Shown: positions 1 to 9,386 of the stretch, piece after piece
How positions within the stretch are numbered: the stretch's first letter is position 1
How the letters are laid out: each line of letters starts with the position of its first letter
DNA from: Serratia sp. H1w
GTDB lineage: Bacteria; Pseudomonadota; Gammaproteobacteria; Enterobacterales; Enterobacteriaceae
Assembly (NCBI RefSeq): GCF_000633355.1
Contig: NZ_AYMQ01000054.1
Coordinates: 124,001-188,000, forward strand
DNA length: 64,000 nucleotides
Direction of reading: 5' to 3'
The notes under the pieces: model-generated
Seen by the model: the letters and a program-made list of their open reading frames with translations, nothing else
Database searches by the model: none
What the model was told of the DNA's origin: nothing
Program-made: the position numbers and the translations under genes

Positions 1-1
1 T

Positions 2-1294
2 CATGGCTACATTACTACGCGAGTGGTCGTGCCCCGGCAGGACTTGAAAGATGGCGTGCTGACACTGGTGGTATTGCCCGGCGCTATCGGCAATGTCTCT
101 TTAAGCGCTGACAGTGACAAATACGTCAATCTGCACACCACTTTTCCCGGGCGTTCGGGCGATATTCTGGATCTACGGGCCATTGAACAGGGTTTGGAGA
201 ATATCCAGCGCGTGCCTGGTGCTGACGCTAATGTGATCCTGCGGCCGGGTGAGCATGCCGGGGAAACCGACATTGAAATCCAGCGTACCCAGCCCTCGTC
301 TTGGCGCATCGGCGGGTGGTTTGATGATGCTGGCAGCAAGTATACCGGCCGTTATCAAAGCGGCGTGGCGCTCTATCTGGATAACCCGACTTCAATGAAT
401 GATTTGTTCTATGCGTCCGTTGGGCGTGATTTGCACTTTCAAAAGTCGCGTAATGCAAAGAATGGCTCGCTGTATTACTCCGTTCCCTACGGTTTCTGGT
501 CGGTGGATATGTATGCCAGCCACAGTGAGTATTTACAGAAAATCTCCGGCACCTTGACCGATTTTCAATACCAGGGCAAAAGTGACAACCTGAGCCTGAA
601 GGTGAACCGGCTGCTGTATCGCAATGAAAATCAGAAAACCACGGGCAGCATCCAACTGCTCAAGAACAATTCGCACTACTATTTGAACGATACCGAAATT
701 GAAATCCAGGAGCGGGACGTCACTAACCTGATTGCCAGGCTGAACCACCGACATTACGTCGGCCAGTCAATCATCGATGCGATGGTGGGTTTTCAGCGTA
801 ACACGTCATGGCTGGGTGCCCAACAGCAGGCGGGCACGGGTTCGCAAAGCCGTATTGTCAGTCTTGATATCAGCGCCTTGATCCCTTTTAGCCTGTTTGG
901 GCAATCCATGAGCTTTCAACCGCGCTACCAGCAGCAATACAGCCCGGACCGGCTGGCGACGCAGGATCAGTTCAGTATCGGCAACCGTTGGACGGTGCGT
1001 GGCTTTGACGGGGAATTCAACCTGTCGGCCAACAAGGGCTATTTCATACGTAATGATATCAACCTGAACCTGCCTAAACTGAGGCAGCAGCTGTATGCCG
1101 GCCTTGATTACGGCAAAGTGACCGGCAACAGCAACAACTTTACCCAGGGTCATCTGGCGGGCGGCGTTATTGGTGTCAGAGGTGGGGCAGGTGCGGTCAG
1201 CTATGATGCTTTTGTTGGTGTGCCCATCGCCAAACCGGCTAATTTCGTCACCAGCCCGGTGAGTCTGGGGTTCACCGTACAGTGGCAGTTTTGA
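2..1294 (+). CDS. ShlB/FhaC/HecB-family two-partner secretion transporter (TpsB), 5' end missing
   Basis: Outer-membrane beta-barrel of the Omp85/TpsB family that exports a large TpsA exoprotein (haemolysin, adhesin or contact-dependent toxin) across the outer membrane. The reading frame is already open at base 2 (HGYITTRVVVP...), so the signal peptide and first POTRA domain lie outside the window. What remains is the end of a POTRA region (DLKDGVLTLVVLPG), a second POTRA-like stretch, and about 320 residues of alternating beta-strands. The segment GNRWTVRGFDGE near residue 325 matches the conserved VRGF/Y tip of the inward-folding L6 loop, and the chain ends in an aromatic (VQWQF), as barrels usually do. 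The next gene downstream is chromosomal ygiN on the other strand, so any TpsA substrate gene must lie upstream. Which substrate it exports cannot be told from this part. Confidence 0.9.
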   Translation, partial: HGYITTRVVVPRQDLKDGVLTLVVLPGAIGNVSLSADSDKYVNLHTTFPGRSGDILDLRAIEQGLENIQRVPGADANVILRPGEHAGETDIEIQRTQPSSWRIGGWFDDAGSKYTGRYQSGVALYLDNPTSMNDLFYASVGRDLHFQKSRNAKNGSLYYSVPYGFWSVDMYASHSEYLQKISGTLTDFQYQGKSDNLSLKVNRLLYRNENQKTTGSIQLLKNNSHYYLNDTEIEIQERDVTNLIARLNHRHYVGQSIIDAMVGFQRNTSWLGAQQQAGTGSQSRIVSLDISALIPFSLFGQSMSFQPRYQQQYSPDRLATQDQFSIGNRWTVRGFDGEFNLSANKGYFIRNDINLNLPKLRQQLYAGLDYGKVTGNSNNFTQGHLAGGVIGVRGGAGAVSYDAFVGVPIAKPANFVTSPVSLGFTVQWQF

Positions 1295-1334
1295 TCGAAT
1301 ATCTACTCGGGGATAGCTGCAGATAATCGTGTAA

Positions 1335-1442
1335 CAGGTGGGGATGACGCAGAACGCCGACACGCCGTAAACCCGTCCATGGGGGCTCGCAATCGCGCAT
1401 CCATGCGCTCAACGGTCGTCTAACCTGCATCATCCCCACCTG
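1335..1442. repeat. Long-arm inverted repeat behind the TpsB gene
   Basis: The arms 1335-1351 (caggtggggatgacgca) and 1426-1442 pair at 16 of 17 positions. They enclose about 74 bases that contain smaller palindromic stretches. It sits between the converging TpsB and ygiN genes. It could be a dispersed palindromic element or a shared terminator; there is no T-tract right after the second arm. Confidence 0.55.
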
Positions 1443-1480
1443 CCTCAGGCTTTAGGTGTCGCGGTATTAAGGGCCGCCGT

Positions 1481-1786
1481 TCAGGCGTTATCCAACACGT
1501 AAATCGTGGTATCCAGCACGCTGTCCTTGATGATTTCACGATGCTTGAGCATGTGATCCATCTGCAGGTGCTGTTCCAGATGCGCCTGGCTCTGCCATTT
1601 CTCCAGCATAAAGATGGAGTCTGGCGAACGCTTCTGCCACGGTGCCTGGGTATCGGCGTCGATCATCGGCTGATAGCCGCCACAGCCTTCTTCCGCCAAC
1701 ACCGCTGGCAACAGCTGTTCAATCGCTTTCAGTACGCTTTCACGATGGCCCGGTCTGGTTCTGATTTCTGCAATTACGGTGATCAT
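1481..1786 (-). CDS. ygiN: YgiN-type quinol monooxygenase (ABM domain)
   Basis: Small (101 aa) antibiotic-biosynthesis-monooxygenase fold protein. In E. coli, YgiN oxidises menadiol and works with MdaB in a quinone redox cycle. The sequence opens MITVIAEIRTRPGHRESVL and carries EEGCGGYQPM, PDSIFMLEKW and HLEQHLQMDHM, aligning end to end with the E. coli protein. I chose the ATG at 1786 over a start 24 bases further upstream because it aligns with YgiN and has a GAGG ribosome site five bases before it. mdaB lies just upstream on the same strand (45 bases between the two genes), so the two probably form one operon. Confidence 0.92.
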   Translation of the reverse strand: MITVIAEIRTRPGHRESVLKAIEQLLPAVLAEEGCGGYQPMIDADTQAPWQKRSPDSIFMLEKWQSQAHLEQHLQMDHMLKHREIIKDSVLDTTIYVLDNA

Positions 1787-1831
1787 TATGGCCTCATTGG
1801 TTAACAGCATGATGGATAAAACCCATGACAG

Positions 1832-2413
1832 TTAAGCAAAGACTTCGCCCAGATGCGCGCGCAAACGTGCGATATCGCTGGCGATATCCGGTTGTTTGAT
1901 CACGTCGTTACAGATAAAGGTCGGCAGCGCTTCCATCCCCAGGAACTGGTTGGCTTTGTGGAAGTGCAGATAAACGCCGTCTACGCCCACGCCGTGGAAG
2001 AACTGGTCTGGATCGGTAAAGGCTTCCAGTGGCGCGTTCCAGGTCAGGCTCAGCATGTAGGTTTTACCCTGAAGCAGCCCGCCGGAACCGTATTTTTTGC
2101 TGGCATCGGAGCGGGTGCGGCCATCGCTGGCATACAGGGTGCCGTGGCCTGCGGTAAACACTTCGTCGATATATTTTTTCAGGATCCAGGGTTCGCCCAT
2201 CCACCAGCCTGGCATCTGATAAATCACCGTATCGGCCCACAGGTATTTCTGCACTTCGGCGTCGATATCATAACCGTCATCGACGACGGTAACCTGCACA
2301 TCGTGCTTGGCATCGCGCAGGAAGCTTTCCGCTACGTCGCTCAGGGTCTGGTTCAGTTCACCGTTGGAATGGCCGAATTGTTTCTTGGCGTTGATAATCA
2401 GGATATTGCTCAT
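1832..2413 (-). CDS. mdaB: NADPH:quinone reductase MdaB
   Basis: Flavodoxin-like FAD enzyme that makes two-electron NAD(P)H reductions of quinones, protecting against semiquinone radicals. The 193-residue product begins MSNILIINAKKQFGHSNGELNQTL and contains the family signatures MPGWWMGEPW, TLYASDGRTR, KYGSGGLLQGK and FFHGVGVDG, all close to E. coli MdaB. The frame stays open 54 bases upstream, but the ATG at 2413 matches the family start and follows an AGGAG site. It is the first gene of the mdaB-ygiN pair, diverging from parC across about 285 bases in which I see no other gene. Confidence 0.95.
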   Translation of the reverse strand: MSNILIINAKKQFGHSNGELNQTLSDVAESFLRDAKHDVQVTVVDDGYDIDAEVQKYLWADTVIYQMPGWWMGEPWILKKYIDEVFTAGHGTLYASDGRTRSDASKKYGSGGLLQGKTYMLSLTWNAPLEAFTDPDQFFHGVGVDGVYLHFHKANQFLGMEALPTFICNDVIKQPDIASDIARLRAHLGEVFA

Positions 2414-2697
2414 GGATGTAAGGCTCCTGTCAGAATTTAAAATGTATGGCCGAAGTGTGTAAGCCATATCGCTGAAACGGAGTGTAATCCTTCCTGAAGC
2501 TGGGAAAAATGCGATCTAACGCACAACAGTGTTGACTGTGAGTCAATAAATACCGCTATTGATGGCGGAATTTCGCATAAACTGAGGAGATCGCCCGCAT
2601 CAGGCGGCGATCCATGCAGCATCTGTGACAGCCACCCCGCAGATGAGTTACTATCGCGGGCAGAATCGACCCTTTGTCGTCTGAGGATATCTGAGTA

Positions 2698-4971
2698 ATG
2701 AGCGAACTGACTCATGACGGTGTTGAGCGTCTACCGCTGCACACATTCACTGAAAACGCCTATCTGAACTATTCCATGTACGTCATCATGGATCGGGCGC
2801 TACCGTATATCGGCGATGGTTTAAAGCCGGTTCAGCGTCGCATCATCTATGCCATGTCGGAACTGGGGCTTAGCAATAACGCCAAATTCAAAAAATCGGC
2901 CCGTACGGTCGGTGACGTGCTGGGTAAATATCATCCGCATGGTGATAGCGCCTGTTATGAAGCAATGGTGCTGATGGCACAACCCTTCTCTTACCGCTAC
3001 CCGCTGGTAGATGGCCAAGGGAACTGGGGGGCACCGGATGACCCTAAATCTTTCGCCGCGATGCGTTATACCGAATCGCGCCTGTCGAAATACGCCGAAG
3101 TACTGCTGGGTGAACTAGGCCAGGGCACGACGGACTGGGTGCCTAACTTCGACGGCACCATGCAAGAGCCGAAAATGCTGCCTGCGCGTTTGCCAAACAT
3201 CCTGCTTAACGGGACGACCGGCATCGCGGTAGGGATGGCAACGGATATTCCACCGCATAACGTGCGTGAAGTTGCCGCCGCCGCGGTAGCCCTGATCGAC
3301 AAACCGGGCTCCACGCTCGACGATCTGCTGGAATTTGTGCAGGGGCCGGATTTCCCGACGGAAGCGGAAATCATTACCCCGCGCGACGAGATCCGCAAAA
3401 TTTACCAGAATGGCCGTGGTTCGGTACGCATGCGTGCCATCTGGAAGAAAGAAGATGGCAGCGCGGTGATCACCGCCTTGCCGCACCAGGTTTCCGGCGC
3501 CAAGGTGCTGGAGCAAATCGCCAGCCAGATGCGCGCCAAAAAGCTGCCGATGGTGGAAGACCTGCGCGATGAGTCCGACCACGAGAACCCGACCCGTCTG
3601 GTGATCGTGCCGCGTTCAAACCGTATCGATCTGGACCAGGTGATGAACCACCTGTTCGCCACGACAGATCTGGAGCGCAGCTACCGCATCAACATGAACA
3701 TGATCGGTCTGGACAACCGCCCACAGGTCAAAGGGTTGGTGGAGATCCTCACCGAGTGGCTGGTGTTCCGTCGTGATACGGTGCGCCGTCGCCTGAATTA
3801 CCGCCTGGAAAAAGTGCTCAAGCGGCTGCACATTCTGGAAGGTTTGCTGGTTGCGTTCCTCAATATCGACGAAGTGATCCACATCATTCGTAGCGAAGAT
3901 GAGCCGAAGCCGGTATTGATGCAGCGGTTTGGCATCTCCGATACCCAGGCAGAAGCGATCCTCGAACTGAAGCTGCGCCATTTGGCCAAGCTGGAAGAAG
4001 TGAAGATCCGCGGTGAGCAGGATGAGTTGGCAAAAGAGCGCGATCATCTGCAAGCGCTGCTGGCGTCCGAGCGCAAGCTGAACAACCTGATCAAGAAAGA
4101 AATTCAGGCCGATGCCCAGGCCTATGGCGACGATCGTCGTTCACCACTTACCGAACGTGAAGAAGCCAAGGCGATGAGCGAGCACGACTTTGTGCCTTCT
4201 GAGCCGGTCACCATTGTGCTGTCTCAAATGGGCTGGGTGCGTAGCGCCAAGGGCCACGATATCGATCCGAGCGGCCTGAGCTACAAGGCTGGGGATAGCT
4301 TCCTCGCCGCCGCACGCGGCAAGACCAACCAGCCAGTGGTGTTTATTGACTCGACCGGCCGCAGCTATGCGCTCGATCCGCTGACGTTGCCTTCGGCACG
4401 TGGCCAGGGCGAACCGTTAACCGGTAAGCTGACGCCGCCGCCGGGTGCCACCATCGAGCAGGTGCTGATGGCTGCGGACGATCAGAAGCTGCTGATGGCT
4501 TCCGATGCGGGCTACGGCTTCGTATGTACCTTCAACGATCTGGTCGCCCGTAACCGCGCCGGTAAAGTGATGATCACCTTGCCAGACAACGCCAAGGCGC
4601 TGCCGCCGATGGAAATCCACGGTAGTGACGATATGCTGCTGTCGATCAGCACCGCAGGCCGTATGCTGATGTTCCCGGTCGCCGATCTGCCACAGTTGTC
4701 GAAGGGTAAGGGCAACAAGATTATCTCGATACCGTCGGCGCAGGCCGCCAGCGGTGAAGATAAGCTGGCCTGGCTGTTCGTACTGCCACCGCAGACCTCG
4801 ATCACCTTGCACGTGGGTAAACGCAAGCTGAAGCTGCGCCCGGAAGATCTGCAAAAATTCCGCGCCGAGCGTGGCCGTAAGGGCACCTTGTTGCCGCGTG
4901 GCTTGCAACGTATCGATCGGGTTGAGGTGGATATGCCAGAGCGCGAATCGTTGGGCGACAGCGAAGAGTAA
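2698..4971 (+). CDS. parC: DNA topoisomerase IV subunit A
   Basis: Breakage-reunion subunit of topoisomerase IV, which with ParE decatenates daughter chromosomes. It is full length (757 aa; E. coli 752). The winged-helix core ([20 protein letters not shown]) carries the catalytic tyrosine in [11 protein letters not shown] (Tyr124, equivalent to E. coli Tyr120). Ser84 and Glu88, equivalents of the E. coli quinolone-resistance positions 80 and 84, are the unmutated residues. A tower/coiled-coil region follows (about 370-490), then a C-terminal beta-pinwheel with divergent blades and a [10 protein letters not shown] element. A strong intrinsic terminator follows at 4989. parE is not in the window. 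Confidence 0.98.
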   Translation: MSELTHDGVERLPLHTFTENAYLNYSMYVIMDRALPYIGDGLKPVQRRIIYAMSELGLSNNAKFKKSARTVGDVLGKYHPHGDSACYEAMVLMAQPFSYRYPLVDGQGNWGAPDDPKSFAAMRYTESRLSKYAEVLLGELGQGTTDWVPNFDGTMQEPKMLPARLPNILLNGTTGIAVGMATDIPPHNVREVAAAAVALIDKPGSTLDDLLEFVQGPDFPTEAEIITPRDEIRKIYQNGRGSVRMRAIWKKEDGSAVITALPHQVSGAKVLEQIASQMRAKKLPMVEDLRDESDHENPTRLVIVPRSNRIDLDQVMNHLFATTDLERSYRINMNMIGLDNRPQVKGLVEILTEWLVFRRDTVRRRLNYRLEKVLKRLHILEGLLVAFLNIDEVIHIIRSEDEPKPVLMQRFGISDTQAEAILELKLRHLAKLEEVKIRGEQDELAKERDHLQALLASERKLNNLIKKEIQADAQAYGDDRRSPLTEREEAKAMSEHDFVPSEPVTIVLSQMGWVRSAKGHDIDPSGLSYKAGDSFLAAARGKTNQPVVFIDSTGRSYALDPLTLPSARGQGEPLTGKLTPPPGATIEQVLMAADDQKLLMASDAGYGFVCTFNDLVARNRAGKVMITLPDNAKALPPMEIHGSDDMLLSISTAGRMLMFPVADLPQLSKGKGNKIISIPSAQAASGEDKLAWLFVLPPQTSITLHVGKRKLKLRPEDLQKFRAERGRKGTLLPRGLQRIDRVEVDMPERESLGDSEE

Positions 4972-4988
4972 CCTATTGTATGACCCCG

Positions 4989-5020
4989 AGTGGGCGCAAA
5001 AAATTGCGCCCACTTTTTTA
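4989..5020 (+). terminator. Intrinsic terminator of parC
   Basis: An 11-bp perfect stem (agtgggcgcaa / ttgcgcccact) with an AAAA loop is followed directly by a T-rich run. It lies 17 bases after the parC stop codon. Confidence 0.9.
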
Positions 5021-5203
5021 TTTTTATCTATTATTTCAATCTATTAATTTTTCCGGCTATAAATTTATTGTGCCGATTGCTGGCTGGCGGGAAAATAGAG
5101 AACTTAGCAGTGGCGCGGTGTGGTTTCGCCTGTGCTGCTCATACAAAAAGAAATCTTCCCGGCCGCTCTGTGCCTGGGTTGGCAGTGTGCTAATGAGGTT
5201 GTT

Positions 5204-5935
5204 ATGTTATTGATATTACGCGCGATCATTGTCACGATCTATTGCCTTTTGGTGAGTTTTTTCGGTTCGCTTTACTGCTTGTTCAGCCCGCGTAACCCCC
5301 GCCATGTTGCGACCTTTGGTCATCTGTTTGGCCGCCTGTCGACCGTGTTCGGCATCAAGCTTGAACTCCGTAAGCCTGCCGGCGCGGACAATAACGGCAA
5401 GTGTATTTACATTGCCAACCATCAGAACAACTACGACATGGTGACGGCCTCCAATGCGGTACAGCCGCGCACCGTGACCGTGGGTAAAAAAAGCCTGGTG
5501 TGGATCCCGTTCTTCGGCCAACTTTACTGGCTGACCGGTAACCTGCTGATCGACCGGGATAACCGCGCTAAAGCCCACGGTACCATTGCCCAGGTGGTTG
5601 ATGCCCTCAAACAACAAGACATCTCGATCTGGATGTTCCCGGAAGGAACCCGCAGCCGTGGCCGTGGCCTGATGCCGTTTAAAACCGGTGCGTTCCACGC
5701 GGCAATCTCAGCCGGTGTGCCGATTGTGCCGATCTGCGTTTCCTCAACCAACGAGGTTAAGCTGAATCGTTGGAATAACGGCCACGTGATTGTCGAGATC
5801 CTGGAGCCGGTCGATACCAGTAACTACAGTAAAGAGCAGGTACGTGAGCTGGCGGCCCATTGCCGCGAACTGATGAAGGCGAAGATTGACCAGTTGGATG
5901 CCGAAGTAGCCCAACTTAACGCCGCCAAAAAATAA
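5204..5935 (+). CDS. plsC: 1-acylglycerol-3-phosphate O-acyltransferase
   Basis: Inner-membrane enzyme that acylates lysophosphatidic acid at sn-2 to give phosphatidic acid, the second step of phospholipid synthesis. The 243-residue product has an N-terminal membrane anchor (LLILRAIIVTIYCLLVSFF), the catalytic HX4D motif in IANHQNNYDM and the glycerol-phosphate binding motif FPEGTRSRG. The frame extends 84 bases upstream, but the ATG at 5204 is preceded by TGAGG at proper spacing and reproduces the E. coli N-terminus (MLYIFRLIIT...). The order parC-plsC-ftsP is the E. coli one; each gene seems to have its own promoter region. Confidence 0.97.
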   Translation: MLLILRAIIVTIYCLLVSFFGSLYCLFSPRNPRHVATFGHLFGRLSTVFGIKLELRKPAGADNNGKCIYIANHQNNYDMVTASNAVQPRTVTVGKKSLVWIPFFGQLYWLTGNLLIDRDNRAKAHGTIAQVVDALKQQDISIWMFPEGTRSRGRGLMPFKTGAFHAAISAGVPIVPICVSSTNEVKLNRWNNGHVIVEILEPVDTSNYSKEQVRELAAHCRELMKAKIDQLDAEVAQLNAAKK

Positions 5936-6030
5936 TATAGGGTTCGATATTTTCATACGGCATCATGCCGTTTATGCCCCGCTCTGGCGGGGCTTTGCAC
6001 ACGGTTTAGCTTTGTTTTCATGGAGAAGAT

Positions 6031-7446
6031 ATGTCACTCAGTCGACGTCAGTTTATTCAGGCATCGGGCTTGGCGCTCTGCGCAGGAACCGTGTCGCTGA
6101 GAGCTGAAGCGAGCGGGATGCCAACTCCGTTACCGATCCCGCCACTGCTGGAATCCCGCCGTGGACAGCCGCTGTTTTTAACCCTGCAACGTGCCCATTG
6201 GGCCTTTATGGACAACCGCAAAGCGTCCGTCTGGGGCGTCAATGGCATGTATCTGGGGCCGACGGTGCGGGTCTACAACGGTGACGACGTCAAACTGATC
6301 TACAGCAACCGTCTGTCCGAGCCGGTATCGATGACCGTCAGCGGGTTGCAGGTTCCGGGCACTCTGATGGGCGGTGCGCCGCGCATGATGTCGCCTAATG
6401 TTGACTGGTCGCCGGTGATCCCGATCCGTCAGGCTGCGACAACGTGTTGGTATCACGCCAACACGCCGAACCGGATGGCGCCACATGTCTACAACGGCCT
6501 GGCCGGCCTATGGTTGGTCGAGGATGAAATCAGTAAAAACCTGCCGCTGCCGAACCATTACGGCGTCGATGATTTCCCGCTGATCATTCAGGACAAGCGC
6601 CTGGATAACTTCGGCACGCCGGAATACGATCCTCCGGCGCAGGGCGGATTTATTGGCGACACGCTAGTGGTTAACGGCGTGCAGAACCCGTTTGTCGAAG
6701 TGTCACGCGGCTGGGTGCGCCTGCGCCTGCTGAATGCCTCAAACTCGCGGCGCTATTCGTTGCAGTTGAGCGATGGGCGGCCGATCAACGTGATCGCCAG
6801 CGATCAGGGGTTCCTGCCTGCGCCGGTCGCGGTGCAGCAACTTTCTCTGGCTCCGGGCGAACGTCGCGAAGTGCTGATTGACATGTCGCAGGGGGCCGAG
6901 GTTACCCTCACCGCTGGTGAAGCGGCAGGGATCATGGATCGTCTGCGCGGCCTGTTTGAGCCTTCCAGCATGCTAGTGTCCACCCAGGTACTGACGTTGA
7001 AACCGACGGGGCTGTTACCGCTGGTCACCGACAATCTGCCAATGCGTCTGCTGGCGGATCAACTGTTGGATGGCAACGTCAGCCGTACGCGTGAATTCCG
7101 GCTGGGGGACAAGATGGCTGGGGTCAACGGTGCCATCTGGGATATGAATCGCATCGACGTACAAACCATGCAGGGCACCTGGGAGCGTTGGAATATCCAT
7201 GCCGACACGCCGCAGGCGTTCCACATTCAAGGCGTGCAGTTCCTGGTGAAACGGGTCAACGGCGCGCAGCCGATGGCAGAAGATCGTGGCTGGAAGGATA
7301 CCGTCTGGGTTGATGGTGATGTGGAACTGCTGGTGTACTTTAACCAGGTTTCCTCGGAGCACTTCCCGTTCCTGTTCTACAGCCAGACGCTGGAAATGGC
7401 CGATCGCGGATCGACCGGCCAGTTTGTGGTCCAGGCTTCCGCTTAA
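6031..7446 (+). CDS. ftsP: Cell division protein FtsP (SufI)
   Basis: Periplasmic divisome-stabilising protein with a multicopper-oxidase fold but no copper chemistry; important under stress in E. coli. The N-terminus SRRQFIQASGLALCAGTVSLRAEA is a twin-arginine signal with a SRRxFI core, so it is exported folded by Tat. Three cupredoxin domains follow over 471 codons, the usual FtsP length, and the histidine-rich copper motifs of true laccases are missing. An ATG preceded by GGAGAAGAT supports the start. Its stop overlaps the stop of the converging xapR by four bases. Confidence 0.95.
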   Translation: MSLSRRQFIQASGLALCAGTVSLRAEASGMPTPLPIPPLLESRRGQPLFLTLQRAHWAFMDNRKASVWGVNGMYLGPTVRVYNGDDVKLIYSNRLSEPVSMTVSGLQVPGTLMGGAPRMMSPNVDWSPVIPIRQAATTCWYHANTPNRMAPHVYNGLAGLWLVEDEISKNLPLPNHYGVDDFPLIIQDKRLDNFGTPEYDPPAQGGFIGDTLVVNGVQNPFVEVSRGWVRLRLLNASNSRRYSLQLSDGRPINVIASDQGFLPAPVAVQQLSLAPGERREVLIDMSQGAEVTLTAGEAAGIMDRLRGLFEPSSMLVSTQVLTLKPTGLLPLVTDNLPMRLLADQLLDGNVSRTREFRLGDKMAGVNGAIWDMNRIDVQTMQGTWERWNIHADTPQAFHIQGVQFLVKRVNGAQPMAEDRGWKDTVWVDGDVELLVYFNQVSSEHFPFLFYSQTLEMADRGSTGQFVVQASA

Positions 7447-8357
7447 GTCGCTCCGGGCGTGCGCAGCATTTTCAGGAACGCCTTCACCACCGGCGTGGCA
7501 CTTTCGGCGTGATAGATCGCATATAGATCCGCCGAAGGGGCCGCCTGCAACGGGCAGAAACGTACACCGGGCCACGGGATGCGCCCGTAGCTGTCCGGCA
7601 GTAACGTAATGCCGAAACCTTCCGCTACCAGCGCCATCAAGGTTTGCGGTTCATTGACCTGATGGATAATGTCCGGCGCAAAGCCATGTTGCAGACACAG
7701 GTTGTGCAGATACAGCCCCAGGCTGGCCTCGTTGGGTGGCAGTACGATAAATTTGTCATGCCGCAGGGTTTGCAGCTCGATGTTTTCCCCCGTAGCCAGC
7801 GGATGTGCGGTTGGCAGCACCACCGAGATCTTCTCCTTTGCCAACAGCTGACAGGTTAGCCCCGGCAACGCCTGTTGCTTGGCTTCACGCCAGACCCCGA
7901 TATCGATATGTCGCTTTTGTAGCGAGGTAATCTGCTGGCTGGGAGTTTGCTCATTCAACGTCCAGGTCACCTTCTCCTCCTGTGCGCTAAAGCGTTTTAG
8001 TGCCGGGATCAGGCCGCCCCAGACCGAGGTGCCGACCACGCCAACCACCATATGGCCAGCCTCGCCGCGACCCAGTTGCTGCACCTGGTTGAGGGCATTG
8101 CCTGCCTGATCCAACAGCATCTCGACGTTATGAAACAGCGTACGGCCAGCCTGCGTCAGTGCCATGGAGCGGGTGGTGCGTTTGAATAATTCCACCCCCA
8201 GCTGGTTTTCCAGCTCTTTGATATGCTTGCTGAGCGGCGGTTGGGACATGTTCAGCCGCTGTGCGGCCTGGGTAAAGTTCATCTCCTCCGCCACCACGCG
8301 GAAATAGTGCAGCAGACGAAAATTGATCCGGCTAGGGTCGGGTAGTGGCTTTTTCAT
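7443..8357 (-). CDS. xapR: LysR-family activator of xanthosine genes (XapR)
   Basis: LysR-type regulator, 304 aa. The N-terminal winged helix is LLHYFRVVAEEMNFTQAAQRLNMSQPPLSKHIKELE; a periplasmic-binding-protein-like effector domain follows. The segments GRGEAGHMVVGVVGTSVWG and VNEPQTLMALVAEGFGITLLPDSYG match E. coli XapR closely, and it is transcribed away from xapA. XapR in E. coli activates xapAB in response to xanthosine, so that role is inferred here. The 135-base gap to xapA should hold its binding sites; I see no obvious perfect operator. Confidence 0.88.
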   Translation of the reverse strand: MKKPLPDPSRINFRLLHYFRVVAEEMNFTQAAQRLNMSQPPLSKHIKELENQLGVELFKRTTRSMALTQAGRTLFHNVEMLLDQAGNALNQVQQLGRGEAGHMVVGVVGTSVWGGLIPALKRFSAQEEKVTWTLNEQTPSQQITSLQKRHIDIGVWREAKQQALPGLTCQLLAKEKISVVLPTAHPLATGENIELQTLRHDKFIVLPPNEASLGLYLHNLCLQHGFAPDIIHQVNEPQTLMALVAEGFGITLLPDSYGRIPWPGVRFCPLQAAPSADLYAIYHAESATPVVKAFLKMLRTPGAT

Positions 8358-8492
8358 GGTTTTTTGGGGCCTCCCGATGCAGGGTATTTATAGGTAAACA
8401 GAATAAATCAGCGGGCAACAATGTATTGGTCGCCACCCGCTGTCGCTCTCTACTATGGGGATTAAATTATCCTCCCTACAGAAGAGAATACT

Positions 8493-9314
8493 ATGTTTAA
8501 TCAAGATGATGCTTTTTCTTGTGCCGATGTGCTGCGCACCAGACTACCAGGCTTTCAACCTCGCGCCGCATTGATTCTGGGATCTGGACTGGGAGCGCTG
8601 GCTGACGTAATGACCGACGCGGTGACCATCGACTATACCGAACTGCCGGGTTTCCCGGTGAGCGGCGTAGTGGGCCACGCAGGGCAATTGGTGGCGGGCT
8701 GGCTGGAAGGCGTGCCGGTGCTGTGCATGAAAGGGCGTGGGCATTTCTACGAAGGCCGTGGCATGCAGGTGATGACCACCGCCGTGCGCACCTTCAAACT
8801 GTTGGGCTGTGAGTTCCTGTTGGCGACCAATGCCGCCGGTTCACTGCGTAAATCGGTAGCACCGGGCAGTCTGGTCGCGTTGACCGACCACATCAACTTT
8901 ATGCCGGAATCCCCGTTGGTGGGGGCCAACGACGAGCGTTTTGGTCCACGTTTCTTCAGCCTGGCCAACGCCTACGATCGCGATCTGCGTGCGCAACTGG
9001 CGGCGGTTGCGGCCAAGGCTGGTATTCCATTGGCCGAAGGGGTGTTTGCGGCCTACACCGGCCCGAACTTCGAAACGCCTGCCGAGATCCGCATGATGCA
9101 GACGCTGGGCTGCGATGTGGTGGGGATGTCGATCGTACCCGAAGTGCTTTCGGCGCGTCACTGCGGCCTGAAAGTGCTGGTGGTGTCGGCGATGACCAAC
9201 TATGCCGAAGGGTTATCTGATACGCCGCTTTCCCATGAGCAGACGCTGAGCTGTGCCGCACTGGCCGCAGACGACTTTATGCGCCTGATCCGCGAGTTCT
9301 TCAAAACGCTGTAA
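8493..9314 (+). CDS. xapA: Purine nucleoside phosphorylase II (xanthosine phosphorylase)
   Basis: Trimeric-type purine nucleoside phosphorylase: purine (deoxy)nucleoside plus phosphate gives base plus (deoxy)ribose-1-phosphate. Over 273 residues it shows the phosphate-binding LILGSGLGALAD loop, FPVSGVVGHAG, MKGRGHFYEGR, TNAAGSLR, the base-site YTGPNFETPAEIR and DVVGMSIVPEVLSARHCG. Together with the flanking xapR and xapB it is assigned to the xanthosine-specific branch; the family also includes broad inosine/guanosine enzymes. It lies 72 bases ahead of xapB and is probably cotranscribed. Confidence 0.93.
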   Translation: MFNQDDAFSCADVLRTRLPGFQPRAALILGSGLGALADVMTDAVTIDYTELPGFPVSGVVGHAGQLVAGWLEGVPVLCMKGRGHFYEGRGMQVMTTAVRTFKLLGCEFLLATNAAGSLRKSVAPGSLVALTDHINFMPESPLVGANDERFGPRFFSLANAYDRDLRAQLAAVAAKAGIPLAEGVFAAYTGPNFETPAEIRMMQTLGCDVVGMSIVPEVLSARHCGLKVLVVSAMTNYAEGLSDTPLSHEQTLSCAALAADDFMRLIREFFKTL

Positions 9315-9386
9315 TTCTTATTTCCATCTGACTACCCCGCGGCAAGCCCTACCTTGCCGCGTAAATCACAACAATAGGTGATGGTA

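Noticed and set aside
2437-2715. 92-codon minus-strand frame crossing the parC start
   Set aside because: It runs across the parC start and its promoter region, with no family resemblance.
4980-5213. Short plus-strand frames between parC and plsC
   Set aside because: They run through the parC terminator hairpin and have no ribosome site.
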